A stretch of DNA of 64,000 nucleotides, taken from positions 62,001 to 126,000 of the forward strand of contig JAFGXI010000002.1 in assembly GCA_016936665.1 (NCBI GenBank), in the 5' to 3' direction. A program made the position numbers and the translations under genes. How positions within the stretch are numbered: position 1 is the first letter of the stretch; every line of letters starts with the position of its first letter. Positions 16,741 to 26,591 of this stretch are shown piece after piece. Source of the DNA: Bacteroidales bacterium (lineage in GTDB: Bacteria > Bacteroidota > Bacteroidia > Bacteroidales > JAFGXI01). The notes beneath the pieces are model-generated. The model searched no databases, was not told the DNA's origin, and saw only the letters and a list, made by a program, of their open reading frames with translations.

Positions 16741-16851
16741 CAATATGTTTAATTCATATTAGAGTTTCTGGTGTTTTTGTGCGTTATTCCCTGCATCAAT
16801 TTTGGACGGTGTTTTAATAGGCTTGAAGCCCACAATTCTTTGCAACACTAT

Positions 16852-16875
16852 ATTGCCAACGTTGGTATGTATATA
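16852..16875. repeat. Cassette-boundary motif, copy D
   Basis: CAACGTTGGTATGTATATAA resembles copies A to C in having CAAC followed by a GTATA run. No gene on the plus strand follows it; the next gene is on the minus strand. Confidence 0.3.
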
Positions 16876-17044
16876 AAACAGATTTGATTTATCTCATACT
16901 TAAACTTATCCTTAATTTCAGAACTAAACCAAAGTTACGGACTTGTCACAGTTCAACTGATTAAGGTAAATGCTAAAAGGATATATACTCAAATTAACAC
17001 TTTCATAGCTTATTCATTAGAAGTTACAACTGGAATAAGAAAAG

Positions 17045-17099
17045 AAAAAAAGTAATCTAATCATTAAAACTTATTACTAAATGATTAGATTACTTTTTT
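17045..17099. terminator. Strong bidirectional terminator
   Basis: A perfect stem of AGTAATCTAATCAT with its complement (17051-17064, 17081-17094) is flanked by A and T runs and has a 16-base loop. It ends the leftward exoprotein gene and would also stop rightward transcripts. Confidence 0.8.
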
Positions 17100-17142
17100 G
17101 CAGTTCGTAAAAACGATACAAATATTTAATAAATTAAAACAT

Positions 17143-19827
17143 TCACTCTGTGATTACAATTTTAATTATTTTGGAATAGTTATGCGATAGGACTTGAATC
17201 GTATATATGCCCGATGCAAGAGGCTTATTATGTCGCCATGACTTTTGCATTTCTAATTCGTATTCCGATACCATTTGTCCACTAATATTAAAAATCTTTA
17301 TTTTACCACTAAAACTTTGCTTAAAATCGACAACAAAATTTCCATTATTTGGATTTGGGTAAATATTTATATTTTGATTTTTAGTTTGTTTAATCTTTGT
17401 ATCGATAATTCCTTCATCTTCAATATTTGATACAGATTGGTAATATGGCCCTCCGGAAGTTTTGCTGGCGCTTGTAGGAATACACGATTCAGGAGTTTTA
17501 ACAGTAACAGAATACCATAAGCCTGCGTTATCCGGTGGGATGTTGGTGAAAGAATGAATATCGGTTGGTAGTGAGTCTAAAACAACCCAACCTTCCGAGT
17601 TAAGATGTCGGTTTACATAAAAAGTACTGTACGGGAAGCCTTCATAATCACCCCACATAAGATTATAAGCACCATTCAATCCTGCATTAATAGACAAATG
17701 AATGGTTTTATGATTCGGGCTAAGCTCAGATTCTGTACCACAAACATCAACTTTAGAAATTTTATAACGCCAAGACCGCACTAATGGGTTAGCAAGTAAA
17801 TCGGAATATTCGCTTATTTCCTCGTATAAAACACTATCGATACGCATGTATTGTCCAGAAACAGATGTTTCTCTGTAAATATTGTAATGCGAAATGATGG
17901 ATGATTCTTCTTTTTCCCAAACAATAAGATTGTTTCCTGTGGTTTCGTCTACTGTAACTACACAAAGCTCTTGAATAGTAGGAGCTAATGTTGTAATAAA
18001 AGTGTCGAGTACCGATATGCATAAACCATCGGTAACCGTTAAACTGTAATGACCAGATGGGATGGATATTAAATCCTCAGTACTATAGGTGTTATTCCAA
18101 TTGTAAACAGGTGTACCAATAACATTTTGTAAACTAATATAAATAGCTGCTTGTTCGCCACATTCTGCGTTTATTATAGAATCTACGATAATTTGAGGAG
18201 CTCCATTGTTAGATATATTGAACGATTCGGTAAGCATACATCCTTTATTGTCTATTGCAGTAACAAAGTATGAGCCTGCAGATAAGTTGTTGTCACTAAC
18301 AGACCACTGAATGTTGTAGGGTGGCGTACCTCCAGAAACAATTGCAGAAGCCGATCCATCGCTCATGTCGCAGGATGCATTTTCTGTTTCAATGTCAACA
18401 GTTAATATGCTTGGTTCGTTAATTGTGTATGTTTGTAGACTAACACAGCCTTGATTATCTGTAACTGTCAATTGATAAGTACTGGCAGACAATTCCTCTA
18501 TAGTGCTTGTGTTATCCCCAGTGCTCCATTCCAATACTGGGGAATTCCCGCTAACGATAACAGAAATAGAACCATCTTGTTGACCATGGCAAGAAACATG
18601 ATTAATATAATCTATCGTAACAGCAGGCCCATCTGTATTTGAGATTTCAAAATATACCTGCTCAGAATGTCCTAAAGCATCAGTTACAATTACTGAATTT
18701 ATTCCAGAGCTTAAAGTGTCGGTTGCAACATCTCCAGCTCCGTTACTCCAAAGATATTCGTATGGTTCTACACCTCCGCTTACAACCAATTGAGCAGCTC
18801 CGTTATTATCTCCACAAGCCGAATTACTTACGATTATTACTTGAACGTTGATAGGAGCTGGTTCGTTGATCGCTGCTATTGTAGAGGGGCTACCGGAGAG
18901 CGTAAGTGAATAATTGTTTACATCAGTCCCTGTAATCTCAGCACTACTAATATTCACCGGAATATTTAGTCCAATCTCAGAAGATTCAAATACTGTCACT
19001 ACGTTTGTAAGGCTTACATCATCGTTTGGTACAATATTTTGGAGGATTAGATTATTTTGAGTCATTGTAGCTGATGTATTACCGTCGTAGATTTTATCGG
19101 CCACTGTAAAACTTCCCCCCACAGTTAATTCTCGCACTGTAATGTCAGCAAATAAACCTACAGGCTGTGTCAAAGAATAGTTTCCAATATCGGAACCGTC
19201 AATAGTCATATTTGTACTAACGCTTATTCCGTTGCCAATTTGCGATTGAGCAAAGGTTCCGGATGTATAATTGCTTAAATAAACATCTTCACCTCCTACA
19301 ACGCCACTTAGTATTGCGCCATCAATTACAGCTGTATTATTGCCATCGTATATTTTATTTTCGGCTGTGGCATCGCTAACTAATAGTACTTTGCTAATAA
19401 TATCGGCAAATAGATTATTAGCTTGAGCTAAAGTATAATTTTCTATATCAGTTCCACTGATACTCATATTTACTGTAACAGGAATATCAATCCCAATATT
19501 GGTTTGGTTGAAAGTCCCAGTGTTGGCATCGTTGAGCACTACATCATCTGCGCCCACTACTCCATTCAATGTAGCACTGTTTATTATAGCTATGTTATTA
19601 CCGTCGTACACTTTATCTTCGACAATCATATTGCTTACAGTCAGTTCTTTAGGAGTTACAGTAACATTTACAGTTGTCGGCATACTGGCATATGTGTTAG
19701 GATCATCCGGTACAAATTGAATTTCAGCAGTATAGGAGCCCGCATCAGGCACATAAGATGGATTAATGTATTCCCAAGTTCCTGATACAGAAGCGCTGCC
19801 ACCCGCTAGTGTTGCGTTAGATAATTC
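17143..19827 (-). pseudogene. 3' part of the delta-60 exoprotein: YDG and SprB repeats, sorting domain
   Basis: In the frame of the gene upstream, this segment continues straight after the TAA at 19828-19830 with ELSNATLAGGSASVSGTW. Domains in order: an MBG-like strand, three YDG-type repeats (each with KVYDGNN or KIYDGN and ADI/ITGTD closings), several SprB-type repeats (CGDNNGAAQLVVSGGVEPY, CHGQQDGSISV, CDMSDGSASAIVSGGTPPY), a fibronectin-like region and a type A Por sorting domain (IYPNPNNGNFVVDF ... ASGIYTIQVL). SprB-type repeats occur in surface adhesins of gliding Bacteroidota. A GTG at codon VPDAGSY could restart translation, but no signal peptide would follow. The coding sequence is otherwise undamaged. 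Confidence 0.8.
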
Positions 19828-21153
19828 TTAACCGTAAATTATAGCAGATGCCGTTGGAGTCGTATATATTTCGGGATAGTTTCGTTGAAGATAACGAATA
19901 ACCGTAAATTGTTCATCATTAAAACCACAAGAAACAACTATTTTATTATCGCTTTGTATATTCTGAAAATATCCCCTAAGACTTGTAGCACCTAAAAATA
20001 TTCCGCTAACACTGCCGTTTGTGCCAAATGTATTGTCTAAAGTACCATTGTTATTTAATCTTGTAGTAGCAATATTGTAGTTACTTGAAATATAAGCCAT
20101 GCCACCTATTAAAATTTTATTATCGGGTAAAATGTTGATATTATTAGCACTACAATAGCTTGAGCCATCCATTGCAATGGCTGTTTTTCCATTTGTGCCA
20201 AACGACAAGTCGGGTGTTCCATCGGGATTAAATCTAGCTAATGCAGCATAAGAACTATAGTAATATCTTTTTCCAGCGATGATTATTTTGCCATTTAAAT
20301 CTACTTTAACATCGTTTGCAAAATCTTCACCTCCATTGAAATCGACAGTCACATAACCAGTGTAATTAAAGTCTACGTCTAATAAGCCATTGGTATTTAA
20401 ACGAATGCAAATCATATCTCTTGATGCTTCAGAATTGCCATAAGCGCCGCTGAAAAGGATTTTCCCATCAGTTTGTAACGCGATTCCACTACCAGCTAAC
20501 ATGTTATAATTGTAAAAATTAGAACAGCCTAAATCAATTTTATTGTACCCGGTTGTATTAAAGCTTGTGTCGAAACTACCATCGGAATTGTATCTAATCA
20601 CCGTAAAATAATAGGCACCTGTGTTCGATTCCAATGAATATGCAGAAACCAATATTTTCTGGTCATTTTGTAATACAGCTTTACCAGGAACTTCGCTACC
20701 GGCACTTAAATCGGTGGTAACAAAACCATTCGTTCCGAATGTATTATCGATGGTTCCATCGGAATTTATTCGAATCAAAGTTAAATCGTAATCGTACGAA
20801 TTATTAAGGACAGTCCCATAAACAAGTATCTTCCCATCGTTTTGAATAAGCATCTTTTCTGTGCCAATTACACCATTCATGGGACCTGGATAAGTGCCCT
20901 TTCCCGTGCCATTAAATGTGGCATCCAGACTACCGTTGGAATTGTATCTCAATACAACCAGTTTATTTTGATTATTTTTTCCTGCAAGCAGTATTTTCCC
21001 ATCGTTCTGTATCGCGTTGCAAACATTGCTTCCATAAAAATCTGAGCTTTGAGCAAACCCAACTGCATTAAAGCTTAAATCAAGATCGCCATCTTGTGCG
21101 AAAGTATTAACAAATACTATTGCAAAAAAGCAAGTAATAATTATTCTTTTCAT
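19828..21153 (-). CDS. Delta-60 repeat exported protein, truncated by an in-frame TAA
   Basis: The 441-residue product has a signal peptide (to about 19, VNTFAQ) and about seven delta-60 repeats (LDLSFNAVG, LDATFNGTG, IDNTFGTNG, FDTSFNTTG and so on, each with a QNDGKILLAG-type strand), a beta-propeller-like unit. It ends YTTPTASAIIYG-stop, exactly where the linker to the next domain reads YG-Q-ELSNATLAGGSAS in intact relatives; CAA to TAA would account for it. The rest of the protein, including its type IX sorting signal, lies in the same frame at 17143-19827. Full length would be about 1336 residues. As is, the product should stay in the periplasm. Confidence 0.85.
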   Translation of the reverse strand: MKRIIITCFFAIVFVNTFAQDGDLDLSFNAVGFAQSSDFYGSNVCNAIQNDGKILLAGKNNQNKLVVLRYNSNGSLDATFNGTGKGTYPGPMNGVIGTEKMLIQNDGKILVYGTVLNNSYDYDLTLIRINSDGTIDNTFGTNGFVTTDLSAGSEVPGKAVLQNDQKILVSAYSLESNTGAYYFTVIRYNSDGSFDTSFNTTGYNKIDLGCSNFYNYNMLAGSGIALQTDGKILFSGAYGNSEASRDMICIRLNTNGLLDVDFNYTGYVTVDFNGGEDFANDVKVDLNGKIIIAGKRYYYSSYAALARFNPDGTPDLSFGTNGKTAIAMDGSSYCSANNINILPDNKILIGGMAYISSNYNIATTRLNNNGTLDNTFGTNGSVSGIFLGATSLRGYFQNIQSDNKIVVSCGFNDEQFTVIRYLQRNYPEIYTTPTASAIIYG

Positions 21154-21467
21154 AAAATTTTATTTAAATAATGTTATCTTATAGATTTGAAAATATGATG
21201 CGACTAACAAACTGAAATTAATCGTAAATGTATATGATATTTCTCTTTTTATAATGATTTTTTCTAAGAACATGGTGAAAATATATATATATATGTATCT
21301 GTTTAATATTTAGCATTTAAGAAATAATTTGTTAGATAATCTAGCCTAGTTTTGAAAGTAGTTTTTGTTCTTTGTTCATGTTTTTTGATTTTGATTGCCC
21401 TATGTTCTCACAGATGCAAACTACGATTTTATAGCCCCAAACAAAAGTTATCAATTTAACATTATTA
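21154..21467. other. Intergenic, AT-rich with an AT dinucleotide run
   Basis: It lies behind the 5' end of the delta-60 gene and in front of the 3' end of the selD fusion. A short run of AT repeats is at about 21281-21294. I see no gene and no clear terminator. Confidence 0.5.
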
Positions 21468-23675
21468 CTAATTAACACGAATGTAACCATCGCCTTTTTT
21501 AAGAATTTTTCCAATAATTTTTGCAGGGTGGATGCTTACATTTTTTATTATTTCTAAAATTCGTTCTGCATTATTCGATGGCACAGCGAGTAATAAGCCT
21601 CCTGAGGTTTGAGCATCGCATAGAATATATTTCATGGGATTAGAAATTTGACTTCCCCATTTTATGTGTTTTTCTACATAAGCCATATTGTTTTTAGTAC
21701 CACCGGGGATAACACCGGCTGTTGCTAAATCTTCTACTTCTGGCAAGAGCAAAACTTCATTACTGTATATTTCTGCATCGACTTGACTGCCAACAGTCAT
21801 TTCTTTTAGGTGACCCATAAGACCAAAACCAGTGATATCTGTACATGCTGAAATATTTTCGCTAAGCAATAAATTGGACACTTTGCCATTGAGTTCGGCC
21901 ATGGTGGCGATAGCTATACGAACAGTATCCTCCGAAAGTTTGCCTCGTTTCATGGCTGTGGAAAGAATGCCACTGCCGATGGCCTTGGTTAAAATTAAGA
22001 CATCTCCAACTTGTGCGGTAGAGTTTTTCCAAATTTTATCGGGGTGAACAATACCACTCACAGCCATACCATATTTGGGTTCGGTGTCTTCTACTGTATG
22101 ACCACCTAAGATTTGAACTCCGGCTTCTGTTGCTTTGTCGTTAGCCCCTCTTAGAATTTGCTGTAGTACTTCCATAGGCAAACGATTATCGGGGAACCCA
22201 ACTATGTTAAGTCCAAATAAAGGACGTGCTCCCATAGCATATACATCGCTTAAGGAGTTAGCCACGGCAATAGCTCCAAAATCGTAAGGATTGTCGACAA
22301 TAGGTGTAAAAAAGTCTACGGTAGATACCCAAGCTGTAGAGTCATCTATTTTATACACTGCCGCATCGTCGGCGGTATTCGACCCAACAATGATGTTCGG
22401 ATGCGTTGGGACAGGCAAATCGGCTAATACGCGTTCTAAATATTGAGGTCTTATTTTACATGCGCAACCTAAACCATGGGTATAATGTGTCAGTTTTATT
22501 TCTGCATCAGCCTTTGGCATTTCAAAAATTTCTGTTAGAGGTGTACTTAACAGCTCAACAGTTTGGCTAACCAATTTAATAGCCTCATCGATATCGGTCT
22601 CCGTAGTGTATATGCCAGTGGAAAACCGTATAGTTCCCATGGCATAATCCATTGGGATAAACATCGCTTCGAGCACGTGCGAGATATCAACATTATCGGA
22701 ATGACAAGCTGTACCGGCCGATGCAGCAACTCCTTCCAATGTATCTAACAAAGTATTGGCTTCAATTTTAGGGAAGCTTACACTAAGCGTGTTTGGCAAA
22801 CGTAATGCTACATGTCCGTTAAGCTTAATATCTGGAATATTATTTTTAAGCCCATCCCAAAGTCGATCGCGCAGCGTTCTATAATGCTTTTCGTTTTTAG
22901 TTAAATTTTGATATGCTAACTCGGCCGCTTTCCCAAGGCCAACAATTTCCAGTACATTTTCGGTACCGGCTCGCAAGTTTTGTTCGTGATCGGCTCCATG
23001 CATTAATTTTTCGAGCTTAGTACCTGTTTTGATGTAAATTGCTCCAATGCCTTTTGGTGCATATAATTTATGACCGGCTAGCGAAAACAAGTCTATCCCT
23101 AAGGCATTAACATCTGTAGCAATTTTACCTACCGACTGCGCACCATCGCAATGAAATGTAATTTGATGTTGCTTGGCTAATTCTGCAATTTCTGCAATTG
23201 GCTGAATCGTGCCTACTTCGTTGTTGGCATGCATCACGCTAATTAAAATGGTATCGGGTCGAATGGCTTTTTTTAGCTCATCAAGTTTAATTACCCCATC
23301 GTTATCTACATTGATATAGGTGGTATCGAAGCCTTGTTTTTCGAGAAACCGGAATACTTCTAATACGGCTGGGTGTTCTACCATCGAAGTAATCAAATGT
23401 TTGCCTTCGTGTTGGCGAGCATAAGCAGTTCCTTTAATTGCATAATTGTTCGATTCGGTGCCTCCGCTGGTGAAAATAATTTCTGAAACCTTGCAGTTTA
23501 ACATGGTTGCAACTTGTTTTCTAGCTTTTTCAACGGCTTGTTTGGTCGCCTGTCCGTAGCTGTGAACACTCGATGGGTTGCCAAAATAGTGTTCTAAATA
23601 AGGTTTCATGCTTTCTGCTACTTCTTTAGCAATAGGCGTAGTCGCATTATAATCGAGATATATTGGATGACTCAT
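21468..23675 (-). CDS. selD: Cysteine desulfurase (NifS/IscS-like) fused to selenophosphate synthase SelD
   Basis: The 735-residue product joins two enzymes. Residues 1 to about 390 are a PLP-dependent NifS/IscS-type desulfurase: YLDYNATTP start, TSGGTESNN, HCDGAQSVGK, the PLP-lysine segment SLAGHKLYAPKG and the active-site Cys loop SAGTACHSD. From about 395 comes SelD: LTHYTHGLGCACKI with the catalytic Cys and Lys (Cys, not Sec), then VGSNTADDAAVY, TVDFFTPIVD, ANSLSDVYAMGARP and a C-terminal AIRS fold. The desulfurase can release selenium from selenocysteine, and SelD turns selenide plus ATP into selenophosphate. The fusion would channel the selenide. No selA, selB or mnmH is in the window. 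It is followed on the minus strand by no other gene. Confidence 0.92.
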   Translation of the reverse strand: MSHPIYLDYNATTPIAKEVAESMKPYLEHYFGNPSSVHSYGQATKQAVEKARKQVATMLNCKVSEIIFTSGGTESNNYAIKGTAYARQHEGKHLITSMVEHPAVLEVFRFLEKQGFDTTYINVDNDGVIKLDELKKAIRPDTILISVMHANNEVGTIQPIAEIAELAKQHQITFHCDGAQSVGKIATDVNALGIDLFSLAGHKLYAPKGIGAIYIKTGTKLEKLMHGADHEQNLRAGTENVLEIVGLGKAAELAYQNLTKNEKHYRTLRDRLWDGLKNNIPDIKLNGHVALRLPNTLSVSFPKIEANTLLDTLEGVAASAGTACHSDNVDISHVLEAMFIPMDYAMGTIRFSTGIYTTETDIDEAIKLVSQTVELLSTPLTEIFEMPKADAEIKLTHYTHGLGCACKIRPQYLERVLADLPVPTHPNIIVGSNTADDAAVYKIDDSTAWVSTVDFFTPIVDNPYDFGAIAVANSLSDVYAMGARPLFGLNIVGFPDNRLPMEVLQQILRGANDKATEAGVQILGGHTVEDTEPKYGMAVSGIVHPDKIWKNSTAQVGDVLILTKAIGSGILSTAMKRGKLSEDTVRIAIATMAELNGKVSNLLLSENISACTDITGFGLMGHLKEMTVGSQVDAEIYSNEVLLLPEVEDLATAGVIPGGTKNNMAYVEKHIKWGSQISNPMKYILCDAQTSGGLLLAVPSNNAERILEIIKNVSIHPAKIIGKILKKGDGYIRVN

Positions 23676-23748
23676 GGTTTTTGATCCTTTGATAATAATT
23701 AATACAAACGTATTAAAAAATAGGATGACAAAACGGGATAAAAAAGAA

Positions 23749-23773
23749 AAAGTCTAGCAAATTGCTAGACTTT
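23749..23773 (-). terminator. Terminator after tRNA-Asp
   Basis: AGTCTAGCAA and TTGCTAGACT form a ten-base stem; on the minus strand it is followed by TTTTCTTTTTT. Confidence 0.7.
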
Positions 23774-23781
23774 AATTTTTG

Positions 23782-23855
23782 CGGTCTGGACGAGACTCGA
23801 ACTCGCGACCCCCTGCGTGACAGGCAGGTATTCTAACCAACTGAACTACCAAACC
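23782..23855 (-). tRNA. tRNA-Asp (GTC)
   Basis: The minus strand folds as a 74-nt cloverleaf: acceptor GGTTTGG with CCAGACC, D arm with AGTTGGTTAGA, anticodon loop TGTCACG with GTC at 23819-23821, and T arm GAGTTCGAGTCTC. The discriminator is G, as for tRNA-Asp. CCA is not encoded. Confidence 0.97.
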
Positions 23856-24016
23856 GTTGCAAAAACGCGAAGCAAAAATAGAGCTATTTTTTTATATGAG
23901 CAAATATTTTATCTGATTTTTTAATAAAAATTTTATTTGAAATTTTAACATAATATTCACCTAGAATAATAAGGCAGTAAATAGCATTTTCAATATTTTT
24001 GCTAAAAAAAATAATT

Positions 24017-25138
24017 ATGTTAAGATTAGCAGTAACTTTCGTAGCGATATTAAGCATTGTAGCATGCAAACAAAATGCAGAAACTATTACAACAGAAAAA
24101 GAGATTTCTCTTCAAAATACAAATAAACTACCAATAAATGTAATCTTGTTGATTGGGGATGGCATGGGTTTATCTCAAGTGTCGTCTTCGTATTATTATT
24201 CCGAAACGACTCCTAATTTCAGTCGATTTAAACAAATTGGTTTAATAAATACCTCGTCGGCAAGTCATAAAATTACGGATTCAGGTGCTGGTGGTACAGC
24301 ATTTTCTATTGGAGAAAAAACGTATAATGGCGCTGTTGGCGTTGATGTAGACTCTTTACCTTCGAAAAATTTAATTGAGATTTTCTCTGAACAATTATAT
24401 TCTACAGGTATTGTGGTTACATGTCAATTACCGCATGCCACGCCAGCAGACTTTTTTGCACACGTGAAATTTAGAAAACAATACGAAGATATTGCTAAAC
24501 AATTTGTTTATTCCGAAGTCGATTATTTTGCCGGTGGAGGGTATCAATATTTTATTAATAGAGAAGATGGTGTTAATTACTTGGATAGCTTAACCAATCA
24601 TGGATTTACTGTCGATACAAATGATTTACAAGATTCAAAAATGTATCAGCTTTCTCAGAAATGGGCTTATTTATTAGCTCCGGATGCATTACCTTCTAAA
24701 CTCGATGGTCGAGGTAATATTTTCGAGCGTGCCACTCAAAATGCGATTGACTTTTTAAGCTTAAACGAGAAAGGTTTCTTCTTAATGGTTGAGGGGTCTC
24801 AAATAGATTGGGAATGCCATAGTAATAATGCAAAAGGTGTAATTGAGGAGGTGTTAGATTTCGATAAAGCGGTTGGTATAGCTTTAGATTATGCTGAGTC
24901 GAACGATCATACTTTGGTTATTGTACTTGCCGACCATGAAACGGGAGGATTTGCTTTAACGCCGAAAGCATCAGACGAAAAATATGACAATTATAATGAA
25001 ATAGACCCAGGGTTTGCCGGTAAAGAACATACCGCTACTTTAATTCCTGTGTTTGCTTTTGGGCCAAACGCAGAGCGCTTTAATGGAATATATCAGAATA
25101 GCGATATTTTTAATAAAATATTGGAGGCAACGCGTTAA
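24017..25138 (+). CDS. Alkaline phosphatase (PhoA-like lipoprotein)
   Basis: The product is about 373 residues. A lipobox (ILSIVAC) near residue 17 implies a lipid-anchored protein. The catalytic domain holds VILLIGDGMGLSQ (metal Asp), the nucleophile segment ITDSGAGGTAFSIG with Ser, then PHATPADFFAH, MVEGSQIDWECH and VLADHETGG, the last two supplying zinc-binding Asp and His residues. It removes phosphate from organic monoesters in the periplasm or at the outer membrane and is usually induced by phosphate starvation. The ATG at 24017 is preferred over a TTG at 23999 because it places the signal sequence at the N-terminus. No pho-type site was seen upstream. Confidence 0.92.
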   Translation: MLRLAVTFVAILSIVACKQNAETITTEKEISLQNTNKLPINVILLIGDGMGLSQVSSSYYYSETTPNFSRFKQIGLINTSSASHKITDSGAGGTAFSIGEKTYNGAVGVDVDSLPSKNLIEIFSEQLYSTGIVVTCQLPHATPADFFAHVKFRKQYEDIAKQFVYSEVDYFAGGGYQYFINREDGVNYLDSLTNHGFTVDTNDLQDSKMYQLSQKWAYLLAPDALPSKLDGRGNIFERATQNAIDFLSLNEKGFFLMVEGSQIDWECHSNNAKGVIEEVLDFDKAVGIALDYAESNDHTLVIVLADHETGGFALTPKASDEKYDNYNEIDPGFAGKEHTATLIPVFAFGPNAERFNGIYQNSDIFNKILEATR

Positions 25139-25219
25139 GCAATTCTTTTCGATCCTAAATTGTGTATTTCATTATTTGAAAAGGAGTAATAAGATTACCT
25201 TGCATATCAAATATTGACA

Positions 25220-25981
25220 TTAGTGCGACCCAAACACTTTTTTCAATAAATCTGTTACTCTGGCTAATGGATCTTTTCTAATAGCTTTTTCTTCTAATTC
25301 GATTTTAGAAAACAAACCATCTATTGTTTTTTGAGTTACATATTGCGTAAGATCTGCCTCAACTTGTGGTAAATCGCTACTAAATTTGGCAATCTTATTA
25401 TAAGGATTAACGAGATTCGACCATGCATTATTTGAAGATATATTGGCAACAATAGGTTGATCGAGAACTTGTTTAACTACAGGAGAAAATGCTTGGTTGA
25501 GTGCTAAATATGTGGTCTTTCTAAAATACGCTGTAGCAGCATTGTCCGGACCATTTAATATTGCAAACGCATCTTGAATACTCATGCTTTTTATTGCGTT
25601 TATAAAGATTTCGCTGGCTTTAACTGAGGCATTTTCTGCCGATCTATTTAGCCTGAGTATTAAATCATCGATAAGTTGACTGATTCCAATAGCTTTAAAT
25701 GCGGCTCTGTCTTTATTGTCGTATATTACATTTGCTTCTGGCGGCAGTAAAATTTTAATGTCTTCGTCTTTATAAAAACCATCGGTTTTGGAAACTAAGT
25801 TTACTGCATTTTTAGTTCCGATGTTTAATGCTTCTTTTAGTCCATTAATCACTTCTGATTCTGTGAGTTGATTGGTGGGGTGTGTTTCGGAAATAACTTC
25901 ATTCACAATAGGTTGCAAACTTTCGCAACGAAAAAACAGACTTATCGAACCAATAATAAAAAACCACTTTATTGTTTTCAT
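25220..25981 (-). CDS. DUF4197 family protein
   Basis: The 253-residue product has an N-terminal hydrophobic signal with a possible lipobox (SLFFRC). A DUF4197 region follows, including LTESEVINGLKEALNIGT, NAVNLVSKTDGFYKDEDIKI and LPPEANVI, then helical sequence to YVTQKTIDGLFSKI. The family is widespread in Gram-negative bacteria and its function is not known to me. It lies convergent with the alkaline phosphatase and divergent from the gene at 26071. Confidence 0.85.
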   Translation of the reverse strand: MKTIKWFFIIGSISLFFRCESLQPIVNEVISETHPTNQLTESEVINGLKEALNIGTKNAVNLVSKTDGFYKDEDIKILLPPEANVIYDNKDRAAFKAIGISQLIDDLILRLNRSAENASVKASEIFINAIKSMSIQDAFAILNGPDNAATAYFRKTTYLALNQAFSPVVKQVLDQPIVANISSNNAWSNLVNPYNKIAKFSSDLPQVEADLTQYVTQKTIDGLFSKIELEEKAIRKDPLARVTDLLKKVFGSH

Positions 25982-26070
25982 CTTTTTACAATTATCAAAC
26001 TAATTTAGAAATTAATCTTTAAAGAAGCACTTTTTTGTAATTTTGAAATGATTTATTAAAATACTAAACT

Positions 26071-26541
26071 ATGAATTTACCTCAGCATCAAGCTGAAAAA
26101 ATTGAGTTTACAACCGCGAAATTACCTATAAACTTTACTGTTTTAGGGTATTTGTTTATTGGCTTGGGTATTTACTCTTTAATTAAGCACTTATGGGAAG
26201 CTGTGTTTCTTTTATTGATAGGATTGATAATAGTATTGTTTAAATCGGGGTTGGTTATAGATTTTAATGCTCGAAAATATAAAAAGTACAATGGCTTGTT
26301 TTTTATCAAAATAGGAGAGTGGATGAGCATTTCGAAAGACGCATTTTTAAAATTGGAAAAAAAAAGAATGGTTCATGCCAATAGCGTGTTAACAATAAGT
26401 AGAAAAGAGCTTCAGATAGATTATCGATTGTATTTATATAACGATTCTAGCAAAGTTTTACTCATCAGTGGAAATAAAAATGAAGTATTCGAAAGAGCGA
26501 ATACGATTGCAAAACGATTAGGCATTGAATTGAAAAAATAA
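26071..26541 (+). CDS. Hypothetical protein with two membrane helices
   Basis: No family is recognised. The 156-residue product has a 20-residue polar start, two adjacent hydrophobic helices at about 24-62, and a C-terminal cytoplasmic-like region of about 90 residues with alternating strands (GEWMSISKDAFLKLEKKR, LQIDYRLYLYND) that ends in a helix. The layout recalls small PH-like membrane-anchored domains, but this is a weak impression. It stands between two leftward genes. Confidence 0.65.
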   Translation: MNLPQHQAEKIEFTTAKLPINFTVLGYLFIGLGIYSLIKHLWEAVFLLLIGLIIVLFKSGLVIDFNARKYKKYNGLFFIKIGEWMSISKDAFLKLEKKRMVHANSVLTISRKELQIDYRLYLYNDSSKVLLISGNKNEVFERANTIAKRLGIELKK

Positions 26542-26591
26542 TTTTTTTTAAATCATTAAGTATAACGACAATTTTATAGCACAGATCGTTG

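Larger units (their letters stand above)
16741..17142. other. Intergenic stretch with boundary motif D and a terminator
   Basis: No gene is visible. AACAATATGTTTAATTCATA right after the stop and CGTTATTCCCTGCA near 16780 look like a short boundary element. A further copy is at 16852-16875 and a strong bidirectional terminator at 17045-17099. Confidence 0.5.

Noticed and set aside
15237..16875. Canonical integron attC sites
   Set aside because: The expected RYYYAAC and GTTRRRY cores were looked for at the element ends and not found, and no integrase gene is present. Kept only as attC-like boundary elements.
18639..19785. Open frames antisense to the exoprotein gene
   Set aside because: They mirror the repeated, stop-poor coding strand and have no start context or family match.
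4572..19830. Recoding of TAG or TAA as an amino acid, to explain the two split exoprotein genes
   Set aside because: TAG ends ordinary genes here (cspA at 55380-55382, the cold-shock-domain gene at 57793-57795) and TAA is the commonest stop. No suppressor tRNA is in the window. Neither codon is TGA, so selenocysteine does not apply although selD is present.
17143..21153. Frameshift as the cause of the split delta-60 gene
   Set aside because: Both parts are in the same frame and the sequence reads through with one stop codon, so it is a nonsense change, not an indel. The same holds for the LamG gene.
21281..21294. AT dinucleotide run as a phase-variation tract
   Set aside because: It is short and lies outside any promoter spacing or coding frame that I can recognise, so there is no switch for it to act on.
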